Shown in pieces: positions 57,159 to 64,000 of a stretch of 64,000 bases of DNA (positions are counted from its first letter, which is position 1; the number at the start of each line of letters is the position of its first letter). The notes beneath the pieces were generated by a model. The model worked only from the letters and a program-made list of their open reading frames with translations, did no database searches and was not told the DNA's origin. The DNA is from Blastomonas sp. SL216 (GTDB lineage Bacteria; Pseudomonadota; Alphaproteobacteria; Sphingomonadales; Sphingomonadaceae), in contig CP113055.1 in the NCBI GenBank assembly GCA_026625625.1, forward strand, positions 3,579,001 through 3,643,000. The letters are read 5' to 3'. Both the position numbers and the translations under genes were made by a program.

Positions 57159-58288
57159 GCCGGCCCCCGCAACAGGCCACGACCCGCCAAGTTTGCCATC
57201 AGCGCACCGATGCCCATGCGCCACGGCTCGGCGTCCCTCGATGTCACCACGCGGTTGACGAGCCGCCCAAGCTTCATGTTCTCGATGGCAACCACATCGC
57301 CAACTTTGTGGGTAAAGCCCCGGCCTGGCTCGTCGCGATCCTGAACCGGTGCGAACAGTGTGCCCAGAAAAAGGGCAAAGCCGTCCGGATACTGGTGTTC
57401 GCTCAACGTCTGGTCAACCAGATCAAGTGGATCCCGACTGATCTCGCGCATGTTGCTCTCACCCTTGAGCACATAGCCATCGGTGCCTGCGATGGTCAGG
57501 CGTATGTCTGCTTCGCGAACGTCATCGATAGAAAAGCTGTCGTCGAAAATGCGGACACAAGGGCCCAGCGCGCACGAGGCGTTGTTGTCCTTGGCCTTGC
57601 CGAGCAACAGGGCAGAACGCCCTTCAAAGTCGCGAAGGTTCACATCATTGCCGAGCGTCGCGCCTATGGCCGTACCGCCACTGTTCACCAGCAGGGCAAT
57701 CTCTGGCTCAGGATTGTTCCAGTTGGAATCGGAGCGGATGCCGATTTCAGCGTCGCCGCCTACCGATGCCAGCACCGGCGCTTTGGTGAAGACCTCGGCA
57801 TCCGGACCGATCGCGACCTCCAGATATTGCGACCACAGCCCATCCTCGATCAGCGCCTGCTTGAGCGCAGCTGCTTCGGCGCTCGCCGGAACAACCGCAA
57901 GGATCGACCCACCGACGGAGGCTTCCAGACGCTCGCGAATGGCAGCCGCCACGCTCCAGTCACCGCGCGCGCGTTCCTCGATGACGCGCTCGATCGCCGA
58001 GACCGCGAAGGTGACGCCGCAGGCCTTGATGCACTGCAAGTCAAGCGGGCTAAGCAGCCTTGTCTCGTCGGGAATATAGCGGCCGAGATGGCGGCCGCCC
58101 GATGCGGTAAAATCGCCGCGTTCGACCAGGGCGGCGCAGGTGGGGGCCACTTGCGCCATGTCGTACAATTCGCCCCGCACGATAAGGATGGGGCTTGGTC
58201 CTGCTTCACCGAGCATCCGCCCCAAGAAGACACCCGTCTCCCAATCGTCAGGCAGCGCCGAACGAAGTTCCTGCAAATTCCCCTCCAT
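57155..58288 (-). CDS. xylX: 2-keto-3-deoxy-D-xylonate dehydratase, FAH family
   Basis: Dehydrates 2-keto-3-deoxyxylonate to 2-oxoglutarate semialdehyde, step four of the Weimberg route. The 377-residue protein is of Caulobacter XylX length. It has the fumarylacetoacetate-hydrolase-type core: SNWNNPEPEIALLVNSGG with metal Glu residues, GATLGNDVNLRDFEGRSALLLGKAKDNNASCALGP and HKVGDVVAIENMKLGRLVNRV. It is the first gene of the operon xylX-xylB-xylC-sugar porter, and a LacI-type operator lies 20 bp ahead of its start. It differs from the AraD1 protein at 33252-34223 in sequence and length. Confidence 0.9.
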   Translation of the reverse strand: MEGNLQELRSALPDDWETGVFLGRMLGEAGPSPILIVRGELYDMAQVAPTCAALVERGDFTASGGRHLGRYIPDETRLLSPLDLQCIKACGVTFAVSAIERVIEERARGDWSVAAAIRERLEASVGGSILAVVPASAEAAALKQALIEDGLWSQYLEVAIGPDAEVFTKAPVLASVGGDAEIGIRSDSNWNNPEPEIALLVNSGGTAIGATLGNDVNLRDFEGRSALLLGKAKDNNASCALGPCVRIFDDSFSIDDVREADIRLTIAGTDGYVLKGESNMREISRDPLDLVDQTLSEHQYPDGFALFLGTLFAPVQDRDEPGRGFTHKVGDVVAIENMKLGRLVNRVVTSRDAEPWRMGIGALMANLAGRGLLRGPA

Positions 58289-58307
58289 AGAATAGCCTTA
58301 TAGCGAC

Positions 58308-58321
58308 TGATAGCGCTACCA
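58308..58321. promoter_or_regulatory. LacI-type operator candidate, copy 4 (TGATAGCGCTACCA)
   Basis: Identical over 14 bases to the site at 40300-40313. It lies 19 bp upstream of the xylX start, where binding would block transcription of the Weimberg operon. It marks the right edge of the hemicellulose locus. Confidence 0.75.
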
Positions 58322-58600
58322 TGTCAGTTTTCCATGGCTTGTCAAGCATGCAACTGGGAGCGTGTTGGAATGATGCGGCAGCACTCGCTTTGCCTCCGTA
58401 GCGCAGGGGTCGGCAGCGATCGCGACAACAGCGATTGCGAGTGCTACCTCCTCTGACCGAGCGCGGGGATCATTGACCGTCGTCGACGGGCCGCAGCCGG
58501 GCGGGCGCGCCACGCCGCAAGCTGCCACAGGCCTCCCCCGGCAAGCGCGCCCGCGCCCATTTGGCGAAGGCCGACGCCGTCAATATGGGGTCCGCTTGAG
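58322..58600. other. spacer between hemicellulose locus and accessory region
   Basis: About 280 bp with no supported gene. It has high GC in the second half and a TTGTCAAG stretch at the start. No terminator hairpin or repeat was recognised. Confidence 0.4.
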
Positions 58601-58950
58601 GTGGCTGGCGGAAATTTCGACCTTCCCGAAAACGTCCGGCAAATCGCTTGCGTGATCGACCGAGAAAAAGCCCTGTATCTCGCGAGGCAAGTCCTGCAGT
58701 GGGAGCGCGGCGGGCACCGTTGCAAGTCCGGCTGGGTCTACATTCCCAAGCGCCTACGGTCGAACCACCGGCTGATGGAAATCCTTGGCTGGGACAACGC
58801 CGCCGCGCTCGTTCAGGAGTTTTCAGGAATGGCGCTGCCCATTTCGTCTTGCAAGCTCGCGGTGCCGCGCTGGCGAGACAGTGAGGTTCGGCTTTTTGCC
58901 GCCGCTGGCATCGCGATCGACAACATTGCGGAAATTTGCGGTTCCATGGT
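58601..58950 (+). pseudogene. Mor/phage-activator-like fragment
   Basis: About 116 residues resemble the Mor (middle operon regulator) family of phage and mobile-element activators: LPENVRQIACVIDREKALYL, VYIPKRLRSNHRLMEILGWD, then FAAAGIAIDNIAEICGSM as the helix-turn-helix. The frame continues past 58950 but becomes antisense to an integrase remnant, so the natural C-terminus seems lost at a junction near 58945. The start (GTG 58601) has no clear ribosome site. Probably non-functional. Confidence 0.5.
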
Positions 58951-59334
58951 GCGCATCCACTGCCCATGGTGCTTTCCATTGCGTCAGGTCTTCGAACGAA
59001 TGTCGAAAACCTTCTGCGCCGCGTCCTTGAAGTTGGGCGCCGCTTCGACCTTGCGCCGCTCGAACTGCGGGTCATAGCCCTGTTCGACCTGACGGCGCAC
59101 AACCAGCGCCCGCTCGCGCGTTTCCTCCAGCCCGACCGTCTTGCAGCTGCCCAGGCCGAAATCTCTCAGGTGGCCCTTGTGCTGCACCCGGCAGACCCAG
59201 CTGCTGGTTCCTCCCGGCCTATCGCAGCGAAAGAGGCCGTCGCCAAAACTGACACGGCGGCTGGGCTGACCCTGAGCCTTCGGGCCAGTGTTCGAAGTCG
59301 TGCCCATGGAGCTGATCATAAAATTTGTTCCCAC
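58935..59334 (-). pseudogene. tyrosine integrase (P4-type) N-terminal remnant with nonsense codon
   Basis: Residues from MGTTSNTGPKAQG to APNFKDAAQKVFDIRSKT match the arm-binding domain of P4-type integrases (DGLF..., SSWVCRVQHKGHLRDFGLGS, GLEETRERALVVRRQVEQGY DP). The frame stops at TGA 58984-58986, where the family normally has Trp. Beyond the stop the same frame reads RNGKHHGQWMRTMEP, the expected next segment, and then similarity ends. So it is a decayed gene: one nonsense mutation plus loss of the whole catalytic domain. Confidence 0.65.
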
Positions 59335-59698
59335 ATTGGCAAAAATGTCGGTCTGGACGACGTGGGAAACGTGAGGATCCGAATCTCTAGCGAACCCCGC
59401 AGGAAAGCTGGACTGTCGGAGCTGATCAGCGATGTTGTGGGATTAGTAGGTGGCGGAGACGGAGGTTTGACGAAGTTAAGTATATGTATTTGATAGCAAA
59501 ATTTAATATTCTTCCGCTATTCATATTCCCACGCCCGGTTCCCTGCGCATCAAAACGACGATCTCGGACCGTGCCTTTACTATGCCAAAATGCGCTATTG
59601 CTGTCGATGATTTTCTTCTCGCTACAATGCGGCTTCTGACCTCGGAGTTATCATGCGGATCGCCTTAGGCGATCAATGACTGACCTTGCTCTCACGAG
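59335..59698. other. lower-GC spacer upstream of the integrase remnant
   Basis: About 360 bp without a supported gene. It holds a 15-base match to a tRNA-Ser 3' end (59451-59465) and a perfect inverted repeat GATCGCC-TTA-GGCGATC (59658-59674). The AT-rich part around 59480-59520 differs from the surrounding DNA. Confidence 0.45.
59451..59465 (-). other. possible attachment-site scar (tRNA-Ser 3' end)
   Basis: On the minus strand this reads CCTCCGTCTCCGCCA, the last bases (T-arm, acceptor and CCA) typical of bacterial tRNA-Ser. No tRNA body follows. P4-type integrases recombine at tRNA 3' ends, and the remnant integrase starts 117 bp away. A chance 15-base match is possible. Confidence 0.4.
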
Positions 59699-60269
59699 TT
59701 ACCATTGAGGCTGACCCTCAAGCTGGAGAAGCCAGCGAGTTGGATTGAAGAGAAGGGGCCGGTCGCTCTTGGCGCACCGCCCGTGAATGCGGGCGATACT
59801 GGTCGCGGTCCAAGTCTCGTCGATGAAGACCAGGCGCTCGGGATCGAGATCGAGCTGACCGTCGAACCACGCCTGACGGTGCCTCAAGATGTCGGGACGG
59901 TCTTGCTCGATCGCATGCGCGGTCTTTTTTGCGCGCGATGCCGCGGCGATCAAAGAACCGCCACAGTGTGCCGATCCCGATGTGAACGCCTTGCGCGGCG
60001 TGGCCCGACTGATTCTCCGCCAGCGTGATATCGCCGTTCTCGACCAGCATCGCCATAATCCGGTCAGCGTGAATATCGGTCTTCGACGAGCATTGATCGC
60101 CGCTCGGCTTGCCCACAATCGCCTGACCATGCTCGCGCGCCATTCGCCGCCGGCGAACCGCCGTAGCAACGCCAACCCCCAAAAGAGCCGCTGCTGCTCG
60201 GCAACTCATATCATCGTCAGTCGCCGCAACGACCCGGTCACGCAAATCTTGAGATAAAGCTCTGGCCAT
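59699..60269 (-). pseudogene. IS630-family transposase, frameshifted and 3'-truncated
   Basis: From ATG 60269 the frame reads MARALSQDLRDRVVAATDDD, CRAAAALLGVGVATAVRR and DIHADRIMAMLVENGDITLA to GTLWRFFDRRGIARKK, the IS630 N-terminal part. At a run of six A (59925-59930, minus) the family sequence continues in another frame: KKTAHAIEQDRPDILRHRQA and LDPERLVFIDETWTATSIAR with a catalytic Asp-Glu pair. The shift may be programmed, as in some IS630 members, or a mutation. After RCAKSDRPLL (about 59755) the similarity ends, so the last third with the final catalytic Glu is missing. Confidence 0.75.
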
Positions 60270-60322
60270 CCATGCTGGCCTCCAACCCAGCCAGCAGGAT
60301 GAATAAGAGTCCGTTTGGAAAA

Positions 60323-60706
60323 TCAGGGATGAGCGTTTCGTCGTAGGAGATTTCCGCCCATGGCGACGAGGATCATGGCCTGTGAGACATCGATGCGCTT
60401 CTCGTAGTCGCGGACCAATCGGCGCCACCGGATCATCCAGCCAAAAGTCCGCTCGACGACCCATCGTCGTGGCAGCACCTTGAAGCCTTGCTGCTGATCG
60501 CTGCGGCGGATGACCTCGATGACGAAATCCAGATAGCTGGCCTTGTCCATGAGCTTGAGACGGTCATAGGCGCCATCGGCAAACAGATGCTTGATCCATG
60601 GCCATCGCCTCCGAATGCCATCGAGGATGGTCTGGGCACCTGCGCTGTCCGAAATGTCTGCGGTGGTGAGGTTGACCATAAGCAACCGGCCGTCAGTATC
60701 CACGGC
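60323..60706 (-). pseudogene. IS5-family transposase, C-terminal half
   Basis: The minus frame carries AVDTDGRLLMVNLTTADISD, then KHLFADGAYDRLKLMDKA with a catalytic Asp and RRWVVERTFGWMIRWRRLVRD with the catalytic Glu, ending NLLRRNAHP at TGA inside the terminal repeat. It is the natural continuation of the N-terminal half found on the opposite strand at 60720-61133. There is no start of its own. Confidence 0.85.
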
Positions 60707-60719
60707 GAGCCGAGGGCGG

Positions 60720-61133
60720 ATGGCCCGGATTGCCAAGAAGACAAAACGCTACCCCAGTGACCTGACCGATGAGGAATGGGATCGCCTGGCACCGTTGATG
60801 CCCAAGCCGGGGCGCAGGGGCCGTCCACGCGAGGTGGACTTTCGCGAAGTGATCAACGCGGTGCGCTATCTTGTTCGATCGGGCTGTGGCTGGCGCATGC
60901 TGCCGATCCATTTCGGGGCGCGGCAAACGGTCTATGGCTGGTTTCGTGAATTGGCGCGCAGATTCCTGTTCCAGACGATCCATGACATCGAGTTGATGCT
61001 GGATCGTGAGCGTCAAGGGCGCGAGGCAAGTCCGAACGCTGCGGTGATCGGCAGCCAGTCGGTCAAGGCGCCATCGGCAGATACGCGCGGGTTTGACGCG
61101 GCAAAGGAGGTTGTCGGACGCAAGCGGCACATC
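60720..61133 (+). pseudogene. IS5-family transposase, N-terminal half (inverted)
   Basis: From ATG 60720 it reads MARIAKKTKRYPSDLTDEEW, then EVDFREVINAVRYLVRSGCG, FGARQTVYGWFRELARRFLF and SADTRGFDAAKEVVGRKRHI, the first half of an IS5/IS427 transposase including the first catalytic-region block. At 61133 similarity stops; the plus frame then runs antisense through the element's own leader and right repeat. Re-inverting 60707-61133 would restore RKRHI-AVDTDGR and a continuous gene on the minus strand. Confidence 0.85.
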
Positions 61134-61214
61134 TGCTGCGTCCACATACAGAGCATGAATCAGACTGCTAACCTCAGCGCAACCCCTTCAGGCGATTTTC
61201 CAAACAGCCTCTTA

Positions 61215-61774
61215 GAAACGCTCTATACTCCGATAACTTTGCAGAACAGCCAACACGAATGGAGAAAATTTACCGATCAATTCAAAATGGATGTTTTTGA
61301 TGATAGACTACTTGCTGGTTCTGTGTTGTGCTTCCAAGGTTGAATTCGTCGAAAGCAGCATTCAGCATAATGGCTCGATTCTTGCAAATGCGGGGCTCTA
61401 ACAATAAATCTGAGCGTTATGGGGGCAATATGCTGAGAAGCGGCTTGGGACTTGGGCGCGCAAGCATGTTGGCGGGGGGGGTATCAACGCGAGGCCAGCT
61501 GAGTGACGGGGTGGCCAACATTTGCAATGCGATGGGACTGATGGCGCAGGCGTGGCGCACCTCAGCGGCGAATGGTGGTGTCCCTTCGAGTTGCAACCAG
61601 GATGCGGTCGGCGACCGCGCGAATGTGGCTATATCTGGCTCCAGCATTTTTAATGGTGAGCAACGTGGGTTCGGCAGCTCTCTTGGCGAAGTCAATTGAG
61701 CTCGGGTTTTTCATCTATTTTTCGCGAGATTTCGAATGTTAACAGGGGTTTTTAGGCGTTTCGCTTCAGGGGAC
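61215..61774 (+). other. mixed low-GC region ahead of the RHS gene; one doubtful reading frame
   Basis: 560 bp between the IS5-like element and the RHS gene. A 123-codon frame (61328-61699) exists, rich in Gly/Ser/Ala (SGLGLGRASMLAGG, FNGEQRGFGSSLGEVN), without recognisable domain or good ribosome site; it may be a remnant. GC changes from low (61220-61430) to higher (61440-61690) and low again, suggesting a patchwork. The promoter of the RHS gene should lie in 61690-61770. Confidence 0.35.
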
Positions 61775-64000
61775 ATGGTTGAATCCTACCCATCTTCGTT
61801 AGATGCGGTCTTTCAAGCTCAGAGATATTGCGCAGAGAAGAATAGGTGGCATAGAATTTTGTGCAATTGCCTGTTTATTGCTATATTTTATTGTGCAATC
61901 TCTTCAGGTTGTGATCTTATGGCTCAGGACGCGTCTGGAGCCAATGTGCCAGTGATCAATCCTAAGCCAGATATAAACGGTGTCGATGTTGCGTCGGGTC
62001 AGTATTCGGTCGTCTCACCTTTTGGCTTTAACGCGCCTGGCGCTAGCGCATTGAACATCAAAACGGTCTTCAACGGTCGACGATTTACCAGTACCCTCAA
62101 CACCTACTTAGATGATCAGACTCTGACTCGGCCCGATATCGGAGACCCTAATGAGCGCCACATTCGGGTGCACTTTGGTGGCGCTGACCAGCTCTTTATT
62201 TGCCAAGGCATTGGTGCCTGCAGCCAGGTTGGCAACATAGACGGATCGCAACTGATGCGCACCGATTCAACTTCATATGTTTATCGAGATGGGCAAGGTA
62301 CTGAGGTGGCATTTTTTCCGATGTCTATTCAGTCACTTGATTACTGTGAGGACGTTGAAACTGGATGTAATGCGGCGCAATATAACGGCTACTCTTATGC
62401 AAGGTCGATTCGCTTCAGTAGCGGGGAAACTTTAAAGTTTGCTGATTTTCCGATCGTGGTTTCAGGAAATTTCGTTGATACGATTGAAAGCAATCTTGGA
62501 TATTCGCTGGATATCGTGACTCCATGCAGCCCATGCTCGGTTAACTTTAGCTTCGCTGGAGCTTACTGGTTAACGCACAGGACCGGTATGTCTTCATCTA
62601 CGTTTCGACTTAGAAGGGGTGGGAGCGTTTTAGGCAGTATATCTTCTAGTCGGTCGGTTACGCCCGGAGGAAGCTCCGTGTACGAGACAGTTGTAATCAC
62701 TGATCAGCTTTCTCGTCAATTTACAATTGAATCACGATCTGATGAAATACTGGCCTGCGGCTCTTTTGATCGAACATTGATTGTGCCCCGGACGATCACA
62801 AGTGCGAGTGGTAGGATTACCACTATTGGATACAAGCAAATTCCAGGGGTTAGGCTAGTTCCGGTTACTTCCGTGGCGCGGGGCGGGTTTGTCTGGACAT
62901 ATGACTATTTCAACCCCGGTGCGGGGCCGGATGCAACATTGACATCAACAGATCCTAGCGGGGGCACGCGCTCGGCAAGATCGCGTGGCAATGAGGTTCC
63001 CTGGCAAACTGAATGGGGTGGCTCTGCAAGATGTATCTTTCCGTTGACTGGCTCGGACGTTGTTGAGTCAACTAATGAGCTTGGTAAAAAAATGTTCTTC
63101 GAATATATAATGCCTGCGGTTCTTGGTTCTGTAAATTTGCCTGAGTCGAACGGATTTACCTATGAGAGCGATTATCGCGGCAATATTACGCGCGTTATTT
63201 CTAGGGCTAAGCCTAATTTTGGATCGTCAAATATTATTTATGAAGCGAATTATGATTCAAATTGTTTCAATCCACTAACGTGCAATAAACCAAACTGGAC
63301 TCGTGACGCTAGGGCAGTTCAGTCAGGACTTGTCGAGCATCGTACGGACTACGTTTATGATCCAATCCATGGTGGTCTGATTCAACTGACTGGGCCTGCG
63401 GATTCTAACGGGGTCCGAGCACAAAAGCGTTTAACGTATGAATCAGTCTGGACGCCCACCGGAACTTTGTATCGCCTGCTGCGCACGTCCGAGTGTCAAA
63501 GCGTGGCCAGCTGTGTCGGAACAGCCGATGAGGTCGTTCATTCCTATACCTACTGGGAAAATACACTCCTCCAGTCGACAAGTTCGGTTAGCGCTAACGG
63601 TACAACCCTAACTACAAGCTTCAACTATGATGCCGCAGGCCGATTAATTCTGACTACGGAACCCGGCGGGGCTACCTCACATGTTCTTTATGATGTCGCT
63701 GGCAGGAGGGTGGGACTCATAGGCGAGGATCCAGACGGAGCGGGCCCAGCCATGAGGTCGGCAACGCGTTTCACGTACAATCTTGAGGACGAAATTGTCC
63801 GAACGGATGAGGGAACTGCATCGGGTGTAACCGCACAAGCGCTGGCAGACATGACTGTGAATCGGTCCACAATCATCACCTTCGATGATTTGGGACAAAA
63901 GACAAAAGAAGTGATTATAGGGAACGCTGAGGTCGCGGTCACTCAATTTAGCTACGACGCAGCAGGTCGTCTCGAATGCACGGCTATTCGGATGAACCCT
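61775..64000 (+). CDS. RHS/YD-repeat secreted protein (3' end outside window)
   Basis: An open frame of 742 codons running off the right edge. A hydrophobic export segment (about residues 30-50, RILCNCLFIAIFYCAISSGC) precedes SGANVPVINPKPDINGVDVA and SGQYSVVSPFGFNAPG, an N-terminal block common to RHS-repeat proteins of sphingomonads. Many paired Cys occur in the middle. YD repeats begin near residue 617: FNYDAAGRLILTTEPGG, LYDVAGRRVGLIGEDPDG, FTYNLEDEIVRT, FSYDAAGRLECTA. RHS proteins form a shell around a C-terminal toxin or effector; that part is not visible. The start (ATG 61775 after CAGGGGAC) is tentative; ATG 61919 is another option. Base composition is clearly lower in GC than the rest of the window, a sign of transfer. 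Confidence 0.8.
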   Translation, partial: MVESYPSSLDAVFQAQRYCAEKNRWHRILCNCLFIAIFYCAISSGCDLMAQDASGANVPVINPKPDINGVDVASGQYSVVSPFGFNAPGASALNIKTVFNGRRFTSTLNTYLDDQTLTRPDIGDPNERHIRVHFGGADQLFICQGIGACSQVGNIDGSQLMRTDSTSYVYRDGQGTEVAFFPMSIQSLDYCEDVETGCNAAQYNGYSYARSIRFSSGETLKFADFPIVVSGNFVDTIESNLGYSLDIVTPCSPCSVNFSFAGAYWLTHRTGMSSSTFRLRRGGSVLGSISSSRSVTPGGSSVYETVVITDQLSRQFTIESRSDEILACGSFDRTLIVPRTITSASGRITTIGYKQIPGVRLVPVTSVARGGFVWTYDYFNPGAGPDATLTSTDPSGGTRSARSRGNEVPWQTEWGGSARCIFPLTGSDVVESTNELGKKMFFEYIMPAVLGSVNLPESNGFTYESDYRGNITRVISRAKPNFGSSNIIYEANYDSNCFNPLTCNKPNWTRDARAVQSGLVEHRTDYVYDPIHGGLIQLTGPADSNGVRAQKRLTYESVWTPTGTLYRLLRTSECQSVASCVGTADEVVHSYTYWENTLLQSTSSVSANGTTLTTSFNYDAAGRLILTTEPGGATSHVLYDVAGRRVGLIGEDPDGAGPAMRSATRFTYNLEDEIVRTDEGTASGVTAQALADMTVNRSTIITFDDLGQKTKEVIIGNAEVAVTQFSYDAAGRLECTAIRMNP

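Larger units (their letters stand above)
60304..61214. mobile_element. IS5-family (IS427-like) element with terminal inverted repeats and rearranged interior
   Basis: An element of about 910 bp. The left end GAGTCCGTTTGGAAAATC (60307-60324) matches the inverted right end GATTTTCCAAACAGCCTC (61194-61211) at 16 of 18 bases. The flanking trinucleotides are TAA on the left and TTA on the right; IS427-type elements duplicate TNA, so the two flanks are not identical. Inside, the transposase C-terminal half lies on the minus strand next to the left repeat, while the N-terminal half lies on the plus strand. The element abuts the IS630 remnant. Confidence 0.75.

Noticed and set aside
59451-59530. A full tRNA-Ser gene on the minus strand
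   Set aside because: Only the last 15 bases match; no T-loop, anticodon or D-arm can be folded from the adjoining sequence.
61328-61699. A small protein gene ahead of the RHS gene
   Set aside because: No ribosome site, no recognisable domain and mixed base composition; recorded only as a doubtful frame.

Overview
The window reads as chromosomal DNA of a sphingomonad (Alphaproteobacteria, Sphingomonadales). The GC content is high (mid-60s percent by eye). Proteins closely resemble Caulobacter and Novosphingobium families: XylB, XylC, XylD and XylX of the Weimberg route, the mannonate dehydratase ManD, a Caulobacter-type TonB receptor, and an ADP-forming feruloyl-CoA synthetase. No rRNA, complete tRNA or CRISPR array was seen.

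1-4836 holds housekeeping genes: pyrF (cut by the window edge), a LapA-domain membrane protein and purB on the minus strand, then a stand-alone AceE-like thiamine-diphosphate enzyme. 4910-14109 is an acetate/small-acid module. It has a histidine kinase fused to a solute symporter (CrbS type), a LuxR-type regulator (CrbR type) whose start codon is unusual, acetyl-CoA synthetase, a DcaP-like porin and an MHS-type permease. 14207-20662 is a ferulate/hydroxycinnamate module: a MarR regulator diverging from vanillin dehydrogenase, feruloyl-CoA hydratase/lyase, feruloyl-CoA synthetase and an aromatic acid permease, with a perfect palindrome between the divergent genes.

21041-58288 is one large locus for hemicellulose side chains and pentoses. 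Esterases, GH43, GH2, GH3 and GH67 enzymes release xylose, arabinose and glucuronate from oligosaccharides. A TonB receptor and four inner-membrane carriers take the products up. Three catabolic routes follow: xylose isomerase plus xylulokinase; the oxidative Weimberg route (XylB, XylC, XylD, XylX and ketoglutarate-semialdehyde dehydrogenase); and a parallel set fitting L-arabinose oxidation (Gfo/Idh dehydrogenase, AraD1). ManD and an ExuT-like carrier serve hexuronates. Two regulators (GntR and LacI) lie inside. Two recurrent promoter motifs, TGRTASCGCTAYCA and GTCTGAGT, tie the dispersed operons together. They co-occur at the TonB receptor and at one GH43 gene.

58322-64000 is an accessory end: remnants of a Mor-like activator and a tyrosine integrase with a nonsense codon, a possible tRNA-Ser attachment scar, a truncated IS630 element, an IS5-family element whose transposase has its 5' half inverted in place, and finally a low-GC RHS/YD-repeat protein gene running off the right edge.
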